A stretch of 5,524 nucleotides of DNA from Acidobacteriota bacterium (lineage in GTDB: Bacteria; Acidobacteriota; Terriglobia; Acidiferrales; UBA7541). Position 1 is the first letter of the stretch; every line of letters begins with the position of its first letter. Location: contig QHYP01000096.1 in the NCBI GenBank assembly GCA_003224195.1, positions 1-5,524 on the forward strand. Reading direction: 5' to 3'. The position numbers and the translations under genes are program-made. Positions 1-4,296 of the stretch are shown here, in pieces. A model generated the notes under the pieces. The model saw only the letters and a list, made by a program, of their open reading frames with translations, did not search any database and had not been told where the DNA came from.

Positions 1-474
1 CCCGGCACAAACCAGCGGCTGCTTGAGTACGTTTCGAAGGGCGGAACGCTGCTCGTGCAGTACAACCGGAATTTCGTCTGGGACGAGCTGAAACCCGCGC
101 CCTATCCGGCAACGATCGGCAACTCCGCGCCGCGCATTACCGACGAGAACTCTCCCGTGAAATTCCTGAGGCCCGCGGATGCTTTGCTGAGCCGTCCGAA
201 CAAAATCACACAAGCCGATTTTAAAGGCTGGGTGCAGGAACGTGGGCTCTACTTCTGGAGCCAGTTCGACAGACGCTATACGCCGCTGCTGGCAATGCGC
301 GACCCGGGGGAGAATGACCTGAACGGCGGGCTGGTTTACACGCGCTTCGGCAAGGGCACCTACATCTACGCGGGATTGGCGTTCTTCCGGCAATTGCCGG
401 AGGGAGTGCCCGGCGCGTATCGCCTTTTTGTAAACCTGCTGAGCGCGTCGCGCCCGCCAAAGCGCCGGCGTTGA
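1..474 (+). CDS. PIG-L family deacetylase, C-terminal part (5' end outside window)
   Basis: The frame is open from the first base and ends at TGA 472-474, giving the last 157 residues of a longer protein. I recognise the C-terminal region of the large (about 800 aa) PIG-L/LmbE-type deacetylases of Acidobacteriota and Bacteroidota. Diagnostic stretches are GGTLLVQYN (residues 14-22), WVQERGLYFW (77-86), DPGE (101-104) and GLAFFRQLPEGVPGAYRLF (125-143). This part is usually annotated as a glutamine-amidotransferase-like accessory domain. The zinc-binding LmbE catalytic domain, which removes N-acetyl groups from GlcNAc-type substrates, would be upstream and cannot be checked here. The protein ends in a basic tail (RPPKRRR). 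The next gene starts 56 bases downstream on the same strand, so co-transcription is possible. The family call rests on remembered motifs; the substrate is unknown. Confidence 0.85.
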   Translation, partial: PGTNQRLLEYVSKGGTLLVQYNRNFVWDELKPAPYPATIGNSAPRITDENSPVKFLRPADALLSRPNKITQADFKGWVQERGLYFWSQFDRRYTPLLAMRDPGENDLNGGLVYTRFGKGTYIYAGLAFFRQLPEGVPGAYRLFVNLLSASRPPKRRR

Positions 475-530
475 CGTATCATCATTCTGCCGCGATGGCC
501 TCGAGCCGGTGCGTGGCGGAGAAGGAAGTC

Positions 531-1151
531 ATGCTTATCGCAGAGAAATGGCGGTTGCCGAGCCTGCGCGCGCTCTTGGCATTCGCGCTTTGCGCGTTGG
601 TTGCGCTGAGCGGCGCCACCGCGGCGCAGAAGGACAAAAAGAAGAAAGGAGCTGCGGCATCCGATGCCCCGCCCGCGGGCGTCGTGTTTCCGGACGAGCG
701 GGTGATCGATCTCATGATTTCTCAGATGCTCGGCGCGTGGCAGATCGGCGATACCCAGAAGCTGCATCAATACTACGCCGATGATGTCACCGTGGTGAGC
801 GGCGCTTGGGAGCCGCCGGTCGTCGGCTGGCCGAATTTTCTTGCGAGCTATGAGAAGCTGCGCGCCCGCATGCAAGGGATCCGCAAAGACCGCGAGAATA
901 CGTACATGCGCGTGCAGGGGAACTTTGGCTGGGCCTGCTTTCAGTGGGATTTTTCAGCGACAGTGGACGGCAAACCCATGTTCGCGCGCGGACAAACGAC
1001 GCTCGTGCTCGAAAAGCGTGGCGGCAATTGGGTGATCGTTCACGACCACACGTCGCTCGTACAAACGACGCAGACGGAGACCGGCCCGGCACATGTCCCG
1101 CCGACGGCTCCCTCGTCGCCACCAGCGCAGAGCAATCCACCCAGGAGCTGA
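531..1151 (+). CDS. Exported SnoaL-like / DUF4440-type (NTF2-fold) protein
   Basis: 206 aa. I chose ATG 531 because a purine-rich GGAGAAGGAAG (518-528) lies directly before it and because the protein then begins with a good signal peptide: basic N-terminus, hydrophobic residues 14-28, and cleavage near ATA-A or TAA-Q at 31-32. Upstream in-frame starts (TTG 471, ATG 495) would place extra polar residues before it. The mature protein opens with a lysine run (KDKKKK, 34-39) and a flexible Ala/Pro linker. Residues 56-177 form a SnoaL/DUF4440-like domain: helical start (ERVIDLMISQMLGAW), YYADDVTVVSG (81-91), ARGQTTLVLEKRGGNWVIVHDHTS (152-175). It ends in a Pro/Ser/Thr-rich tail (184-206). Such domains form a cone-shaped pocket and may act as enzymes or ligand-binding modules; nothing here fixes the ligand. 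The protein probably acts outside the cytoplasmic membrane. Confidence 0.86.
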   Translation: MLIAEKWRLPSLRALLAFALCALVALSGATAAQKDKKKKGAAASDAPPAGVVFPDERVIDLMISQMLGAWQIGDTQKLHQYYADDVTVVSGAWEPPVVGWPNFLASYEKLRARMQGIRKDRENTYMRVQGNFGWACFQWDFSATVDGKPMFARGQTTLVLEKRGGNWVIVHDHTSLVQTTQTETGPAHVPPTAPSSPPAQSNPPRS

Positions 1152-1156
1152 TGGAT

Positions 1157-1171
1157 CGCTCGAGCCGAGCG
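1157..1171. terminator. Short hairpin between convergent genes, possible weak terminator
   Basis: CGCTCG-AGC-CGAGCG is a perfect 6-bp stem with a 3-base loop, starting 6 bases after the stop of the SnoaL-like gene. The 43-base gap faces the stop of the minus-strand gene ending at 1195. No T-run follows on either strand, so this is not a canonical intrinsic terminator. It is listed as the only hairpin placed where termination would be expected. Confidence 0.25.
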
Positions 1172-1194
1172 GCGGGGTCGGCCAAATGCGCGGC

Positions 1195-1479
1195 CTAAAA
1201 GTTCTTCAGCCCCTCATACAACCACATTCCGGCGATCACCAGGAGAAGGGCCCCCGAGGCGATCCCCATCGTCGTGATCGGCCGGGAGAGCGCGGAGATC
1301 CGTGCGACGAGTTCCCGCTGCTCTCTAGCCATGTGTTCTTCGGCGGCGTCCAGAAAGATCTGATCGTCTTCGTGGCTTTCCAGAAGGCTCTTGCGTATGA
1401 GCAAAACAATGAAGACAGCGGTGACGAGCCCCCATACGATTAGGAGATACATGATCGGCGCAGGATTCAGAGATTCCAT
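1195..1479 (-). CDS. Small membrane protein of unknown function (94 aa, two membrane segments)
   Basis: The start is ATG at 1479-1477 on the minus strand, preceded by a strong Shine-Dalgarno GGGAGGT (complement of 1484-1490) with a 4-5 base spacer; the frame extends further upstream but without such a site. The stop is TAG at 1197-1195. The 94-aa product has two hydrophobic segments, about residues 9-28 (MYLLIVWGLVTAVFIVLLI region) and 71-88 (GIASGALLLVIAGMWLY). Between them is a charged, probably helical cytoplasmic or periplasmic loop rich in Glu, Asp and Arg (ESHEDDQIFLDAAEEHMAREQRELVARI). The loop could form a short coiled coil. I do not recognise a named family. The gene lies 112 bases downstream of another tiny membrane-protein gene on the same strand, but has its own promoter-like sequence, so the two may be read together or separately. 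Confidence 0.75.
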   Translation of the reverse strand: MESLNPAPIMYLLIVWGLVTAVFIVLLIRKSLLESHEDDQIFLDAAEEHMAREQRELVARISALSRPITTMGIASGALLLVIAGMWLYEGLKNF

Positions 1480-1501
1480 GGCGACCTCCCGATTGGAATC
1501 G

Positions 1502-1529
1502 CTCCGCAGTGACTGCCTACAGGGTAGGC
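1502..1529. repeat. Two overlapping small palindromes in the 5' leader of the 94-aa gene
   Basis: GCAGT-G-ACTGC (1506-1516) is a perfect palindrome around one base. It overlaps GCCTAC-AGG-GTAGGC (1515-1529), a 6-bp stem with a 3-base loop. The stretch 1502-1516 matches 1926-1940 in 14 of 15 bases. Both palindromes sit between the predicted promoter and the ribosome binding site. They could be mutually exclusive leader hairpins or an operator; the function is unknown. Confidence 0.35.
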
Positions 1530-1550
1530 GAGGACCCCCCTCTAGCACGG

Positions 1551-1559
1551 AGTATAACA
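1551..1559 (-). promoter_or_regulatory. Extended -10 promoter element before the 94-aa membrane-protein gene
   Basis: On the minus strand this reads TGTTATACT, an extended -10 (TGn) followed by TATACT, five of six matches to TATAAT. No good -35 lies 17 bases further up, which is acceptable for extended -10 promoters. The expected start near 1544 would give a leader of about 65 bases, carrying the palindromes at 1506-1516 and 1515-1529. Confidence 0.4.
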
Positions 1560-1591
1560 CTAACCGTCTGCAAGGGTACCGCCGGCAGGGG

Positions 1592-1777
1592 CTACTTTGA
1601 TTTAGGGTGTCGAAGTCTGCCCGCGACGGCGACCAGGGAGAGACCGCCAACAACATATATCAGAAGACCGCCCCACTGAATGTACGTTCTGGCAGGCTTT
1701 GGATAGGGATGGCCTAACAGGCCGGGCAAAAGGATCGCCAACAGGATCAGGGTATGCAGGAGCCATAAGACACGCAT
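1592..1777 (-). CDS. Tiny hydrophobic membrane protein (61 aa), unknown function
   Basis: The stop is TAG at 1594-1592. Two ATGs are possible, 1798 and 1777. I prefer 1777 because the best minus-strand promoter (1809-1838) predicts a transcript starting near 1802, which leaves almost no leader for 1798; the longer form would add seven residues (MVRSRGV). Neither start has a strong Shine-Dalgarno site. The product has a hydrophobic first segment (about residues 4-20, WLLHTLILLAILLPGLL), a short polar turn with HPYPKPARTY, and a second segment (about 33-51, GGLLIYVVGGLSLVAVAG). It ends in a basic tail (RLRHPKSK). This pattern suggests a two-pass inner-membrane protein. I recognise no family. 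Support comes from the membrane topology, the upstream promoter and the same-strand neighbour, so it is plausible but not certain. Confidence 0.55.
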   Translation of the reverse strand: MRVLWLLHTLILLAILLPGLLGHPYPKPARTYIQWGGLLIYVVGGLSLVAVAGRLRHPKSK

Positions 1778-1808
1778 TACGCCCCGGCTTCTTACCATAG
1801 TGCCGGGG

Positions 1809-1838
1809 ATTCTACACCGCGCTACGCTTCCGTGTCAG
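1809..1838 (-). promoter_or_regulatory. Leftward promoter for the 61-aa membrane-protein gene
   Basis: On the minus strand CTGACA (complement of 1833-1838) and TAGAAT (complement of 1809-1814) each match the sigma-70 consensus in five of six bases and are 18 bases apart. Transcription would begin near 1802, about 25 bases before the chosen start codon. It points away from the tRNA promoter, making this a divergent control region. Confidence 0.45.
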
Positions 1839-1856
1839 CGGCTGGCTCACCTAAAA

Positions 1857-1876
1857 TCGCAATTAGCGGATTGCGA
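1857..1876. repeat. 7-bp dyad between the two divergent promoters
   Basis: TCGCAAT-TAGCGG-ATTGCGA is a perfect 7-bp inverted repeat with a 6-base spacer. It lies 14 bases before the tRNA -35 box and 18 bases beyond the -35 box of the leftward promoter. The position suits an operator, but no regulator is visible in the window and chance is possible. Confidence 0.3.
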
Positions 1877-1890
1877 GGGGCGGGGGAAGT

Positions 1891-1919
1891 TTGACAAAGC
1901 TTCATGCAGCAAGCAAAAT
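1891..1919 (+). promoter_or_regulatory. Sigma-70-type promoter of tRNA-Leu
   Basis: An exact TTGACA (1891-1896) is followed after 17 bases by CAAAAT (1914-1919), four of six matches to TATAAT. Transcription would start near 1926, about 20 bases before the mature tRNA. The perfect -35, ideal spacing and position directly ahead of a tRNA make this the best promoter in the window. Confidence 0.6.
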
Positions 1920-1946
1920 GAGAACCTCCGCAGTCACTGCGCCTGT

Positions 1947-2033
1947 GCCCAAGTGGCGGAATTGGCAGACGCGCTAGATTCAGGGTCTAGTGGCCGCAAG
2001 GTCGTGGAGGTTCGAGTCCTCTCTTGGGCACCA
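1947..2033 (+). tRNA. tRNA-Leu (anticodon CAG)
   Basis: An 87-base class II tRNA. The acceptor stem pairs GCCCAAG (1947-1953) with CTTGGGC (2023-2029), then discriminator A2030 and an encoded CCA (2031-2033). The anticodon stem CTAGA/TCTAG (1974-1978 with 1986-1990) encloses the loop TTCAGGG with anticodon CAG at 1981-1983, which reads the leucine codon CUG. The long variable arm typical of leucine tRNAs is present (GGCC-GCAA-GGTC, 1992-2003). The T arm is GGAGG-TTCGAGT-CCTCT (2006-2022). All stems are intact and discriminator A fits leucine identity. No truncated copy of the 3' end is seen elsewhere in the window, so there is no sign of element integration at this tRNA. Confidence 0.97.
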
Positions 2034-2276
2034 TGATTTCCCGAAACTTATTCCCTCCCGGGGACTGTCATTCCTGCATGTCACTCGTCGCCTCGTAGCG
2101 GCAGCACAGCGAAATGTGAATTCGTGCGCCCCCTGCAAGCGGCTGACAATGCTCGTCTTTGGCGAAGGCCTGAGACGGCATAGCGCGTGCCTTTGCGTTT
2201 TTCGGGCTTCGACCAGGAAAAACTCCAAGGGTATCGGCGTTGCAGAACATCCCCATCTTCGTGGGAGGACGTTTCC
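2034..2276 (+). other. Noncoding spacer between tRNA-Leu and the secreted-protein gene
   Basis: About 240 bases without a convincing gene: reading frames crossing it run through the tRNA or are overlapped extensions of the downstream gene. It holds one terminator-like hairpin (2162-2202) and, at its end, the ribosome binding site GGGAGGA (2263-2269) of the next gene. I could not find a promoter with acceptable -35 and -10 boxes here, although the secreted-protein gene should need one if the hairpin ends the tRNA transcript. Confidence 0.5.
2162..2202 (+). terminator. Possible intrinsic terminator downstream of tRNA-Leu
   Basis: GCGAAGGC (2162-2169) can pair with GCCTTTGC (2189-2196) through one G-U pair, and the stem is followed one base later by TTTTT (2198-2202). 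The 19-base loop is long for a terminator, so the call is weak. It would end transcripts about 130 bases after the tRNA. Confidence 0.3.
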
Positions 2277-3206
2277 GTGCATGCTTGTGCGGTTTGTCTG
2301 GTTGCGTTGCTCGCGACAGGATTTCTCGCCCAACCGGTCCGAGGCGAGTCCGTCGAAGGACGCCGTGCGCCCGGTGAGGCCTTGTGCGGCTTCGTCCGTT
2401 CGGCGGCCACTCAGGCACGGCTGGAGCCGGAGGCGAGCGATCGTTTGCCGACGGAGGAAATCCTAGGCGAAACGAATTCTGACCAACGATTCCCCTTCCA
2501 TCCGGAAAAATTATCATTCGCTGAGGGTTCCGGCACCCGCGCAGATCGTGAGCTGTTCGAATCGTCCCTGAGCAATTGGCTGTTCTTCGAGGACCTTGCC
2601 CCGGAGCAACGGGCCATGATCCGCGGCGTTCTCGCTCGCTGTGGAACCACGGAAAGCCAGCCCCCTCTTCCCGCATCTCTTTTTAGACAACTCCATGTGT
2701 CCCAGCGCGCCACCTTTGTTGGCGTTACTCACGCCATGCTGAATACCGATCTCGTCAGCGAGGATGGAACGCCATTGGGTGACGCCTTTCAATTAGTCGA
2801 AGAATCGCTCGACATCCAAGGCGAGAACATTGCGCTCGCTGGCGACCAGCAGTTCCAATTGACCGTGCGTCTAAAGCCAGATGGGTCCCAAAAGCTCGAA
2901 CGCGCGGCGCAGTTCCAGAAAGGTGAGAATCATATCTTCCACAAGGACTATCCTGTTTCCTTTCGCCAGTTTCGCAAGATCGGCCTCCGCGGGCAGGAGG
3001 CAGGATTGCACATCTGCATCACTCGCGATGGGCTTCTGGCTCAGATCCATATCGACTATCGCTTCGGCCTGTTACACTTAGGACCCGCGAATTCCGACGT
3101 GCGCGCGCAGGGGAATCACCAGCGGCATGCCGAGCGGTGGCCTGTATTTGGATTCGTGATGAGACTCGAGCGCGTGCGTCGCACTGTACTCCATGGACAC
3201 GATTGA
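2277..3206 (+). CDS. Secreted protein of unknown function (309 aa)
   Basis: I chose GTG 2277 as start because GGGAGGA (2263-2269) precedes it by 7 bases and because the protein then begins exactly with a signal peptide: hydrophobic residues about 4-18 (CAVCLVALLATGFLA) and likely cleavage near QPVRG (19-23). The open frame continues upstream to 2187, but that would bury the signal peptide. The mature part starts with a polar, low-complexity region (24-95). A helical segment follows (SNWLFFEDLAPEQRAMIRGVLARCG, 99-123). The C-terminal part is beta-rich: QFQLTVRLKPDGSQ (192-205), GLHICITRDGLLAQIHIDYRFG (243-264), then HLGPANSDVRAQGNHQRHAERW (267-288). The NSDVRA...N..RH..RW block resembles conserved ends of acidobacterial hypothetical proteins that I recall only vaguely. 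I cannot name a function. The last 20 residues are basic and unlike the rest, so a frameshift near 3138 is possible. It probably acts in the periplasm or outside the cell. Confidence 0.75.
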   Translation: MHACAVCLVALLATGFLAQPVRGESVEGRRAPGEALCGFVRSAATQARLEPEASDRLPTEEILGETNSDQRFPFHPEKLSFAEGSGTRADRELFESSLSNWLFFEDLAPEQRAMIRGVLARCGTTESQPPLPASLFRQLHVSQRATFVGVTHAMLNTDLVSEDGTPLGDAFQLVEESLDIQGENIALAGDQQFQLTVRLKPDGSQKLERAAQFQKGENHIFHKDYPVSFRQFRKIGLRGQEAGLHICITRDGLLAQIHIDYRFGLLHLGPANSDVRAQGNHQRHAERWPVFGFVMRLERVRRTVLHGHD

Positions 3207-3240
3207 ATTTCCGCGCCGTTCTGATCGCGGGCACAAGTCA

Positions 3241-3253
3241 TCCAGTTGCTGGA
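3241..3253. repeat. Small inverted repeat after the secreted-protein gene
   Basis: TCCAG-TTG-CTGGA is a perfect 5-bp inverted repeat with a 3-base loop, 34 bases past the stop of the 309-aa gene and just before the larger palindrome at 3273. No T-run follows. It may belong to the same 3' end structure or be chance. Confidence 0.2.
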
Positions 3254-3272
3254 GAACATGTTAGCCTAGGAC

Positions 3273-3297
3273 GCTGCAACTTCGCCGAAGTTGCAGC
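3273..3297. terminator. 25-base near-perfect palindrome between convergent genes, likely bidirectional terminator
   Basis: Arms of 12 bases (3273-3284 and 3286-3297, GCTGCAACTTCG and its complement) flank a single central C. In RNA this gives about an 11-bp stem with a 3-base loop from either strand. It lies in the 207-base space where the 309-aa gene and the DUF72 gene converge, so a shared terminator is the simplest reading. Neither strand has a following T-run, which makes intrinsic termination uncertain. Alternatives are a protein-binding dyad or part of a mobile-element end. Confidence 0.4.
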
Positions 3298-3303
3298 CGG
3301 ATA

Positions 3304-3329
3304 CGGCCACCTGACCCCGAAATCGGCCA
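3304..3329. repeat. CGGCCA direct repeats at 20-base spacing, possible insertion-sequence end remnant
   Basis: CGGCCA occurs at 3304-3309 and 3324-3329, exactly 20 bases apart; on the minus strand these read TGGCCG. Repeated TGGCC-type boxes near the ends are a feature I associate with IS21-family elements. There is no transposase, partner end or target duplication in view, so this is only a possible remnant. Confidence 0.2.
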
Positions 3330-3413
3330 ATCAAAGCCCATGAAACCGCCTCCAACTTCGTAATTCAGGCTTACGGGACGCTTATTTGCCAAAGTATCGG
3401 GCAACACGTGTCT

Positions 3414-4127
3414 TCATGGGGAATCAATGGATGCAAGCAACTGTTGGGCATGCACGGCACCTTCGGGAGTCTCCTCGTGTTTGAAGTACACAAACACGTC
3501 TCCCCGCCGCGCAAGATCTGCGACCTTTACCGCCACTTCTCGACGAGCTTTAGGCGAATATTCCTCCTTCCGCAGACGAAGGTACAAGAAATCGGCGGTC
3601 TGGACGTCCGGGGTCACGAGTTTTTCGCTCTCAGCCCCACAAAGCGCCGCATTCGCCCTGCGCAAGAGGTCGTAGACTTCATCGGAAAACCACGATGTGT
3701 GCCGAAACTCAAACGCGGCGCGGAAATGGCCGGGAAGTCCCTTCAAAAACTCCTTGACTAGGGTTAAGTCGCATTTCAGAAACGGCGGCAGTTGAAACAG
3801 CACCGGCCCCAACTTCCGCGAATGCTGCAATGGCTGCAGGGTAGCGATGAACTCCGACAATGGCTCAGCCGCGTCACGGAGACGCTTGATATGCGTGATG
3901 TTTTGATGGGCTTTCACCGCGAACTTGAACCCTGGAGGCGTTGCCCCAATCCAACCGTTTAGCAGCTTCTCCGTGGGGAAGCGACGAAATGTGTAGTTCA
4001 CCTCCACTGAGTTGAGTTGGTTTGCATAGTAACTCAAGAACTTGGCGGCACTCAGCTTCGGAGGATAGAAGTCCGGCTTCCAACTGGAGTATGCCCACCC
4101 CGAACTGCCCGCATAGACCGTTCCCAT
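3414..4127 (-). CDS. DUF72 domain-containing protein (YecE-like)
   Basis: 237 aa; stop TGA at 3416-3414. I chose ATG 4127 because the protein then starts MGTVYAGSSGWAYSSW, the normal beginning of the family, whereas the upstream extension is unlike it. The family has a TIM-barrel-like fold. Visible hallmarks are GSSGWAYSSWKPDFYP (7-22), LNSVEVNYTFRRFP (38-51), GFKFAVKAHQNITH (66-79), LGPVLFQLPPF (106-116), AFEFRHTSWF (138-147), and near the end YLRLR (182-186) and VFVYFKHEETPEGAVHAQQL (211-230). Length is slightly below or within the usual 240-280. The biochemical role of DUF72 is not established; conserved acidic and aromatic residues suggest an enzyme or nucleic-acid-related function. No Shine-Dalgarno is seen, and a -10-like TACACT lies 9 bases before the ATG, so the mRNA may be leaderless. 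It is divergent from the S9 peptidase gene and probably a single-gene unit. Confidence 0.92.
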   Translation of the reverse strand: MGTVYAGSSGWAYSSWKPDFYPPKLSAAKFLSYYANQLNSVEVNYTFRRFPTEKLLNGWIGATPPGFKFAVKAHQNITHIKRLRDAAEPLSEFIATLQPLQHSRKLGPVLFQLPPFLKCDLTLVKEFLKGLPGHFRAAFEFRHTSWFSDEVYDLLRRANAALCGAESEKLVTPDVQTADFLYLRLRKEEYSPKARREVAVKVADLARRGDVFVYFKHEETPEGAVHAQQLLASIDSP

Positions 4128-4136
4128 AAGCACAAA

Positions 4137-4142
4137 AGTGTA
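4137..4142 (-). promoter_or_regulatory. -10-like box just upstream of the DUF72 start
   Basis: TACACT on the minus strand (TAnnnT, four of six matches to TATAAT) ends 9 bases before ATG 4127. Transcription from it would begin within a few bases of the start codon, giving a leaderless or nearly leaderless mRNA. This would explain the absence of a ribosome binding site. No clear -35 is present. Confidence 0.25.
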
Positions 4143-4221
4143 CCCGAGAACAAGTCGCAACAGGCCGGCGAGCTGGCAGATCAATCCAGATGCGCGAGCG
4201 CTTAGTGGCCGACGGAAGCAG

Positions 4222-4251
4222 TTGCCTGACAAGTTGGAACGGCACTAGCAT
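4222..4251 (+). promoter_or_regulatory. Weak candidate promoter for the S9 peptidase gene
   Basis: TTGCCT (4222-4227) and TAGCAT (4246-4251) each match the consensus in four of six bases, with 18 bases between. Transcription would start near 4258, leaving a leader of about 40 bases that ends in the strong AAAGGAG site (4284-4290). Position is reasonable; sequence match is modest. Confidence 0.25.
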
Positions 4252-4296
4252 GGCCGCGGCGTCCATCGGTCCGTCGAGACCCCAAAGGAGACTTCC

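Noticed and set aside
1947..2033. tRNA-Leu as an attachment site for an integrated element
   Set aside because: No integrase gene and no second copy of the tRNA 3' end are present in the window.
1800..2036. A 78-codon open frame on the + strand running across the tRNA
   Set aside because: It overlaps the complete tRNA-Leu and its promoter, has no ribosome binding site, and its C-terminal half is just translated tRNA.
1570..2245. Identical hexapeptide LQGYRR encoded near 1568 and near 2224 on the + strand
   Set aside because: The underlying DNA is only partly similar, and neither stretch lies in a supported coding frame. Treated as coincidence.
2068..2713. Several long minus-strand open frames opposite the secreted-protein gene
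   Set aside because: Their products are low in hydrophobic structure, rich in Arg/Pro/Ser, and lie opposite a gene with a signal peptide and strong ribosome binding site. High GC explains such open antisense frames.
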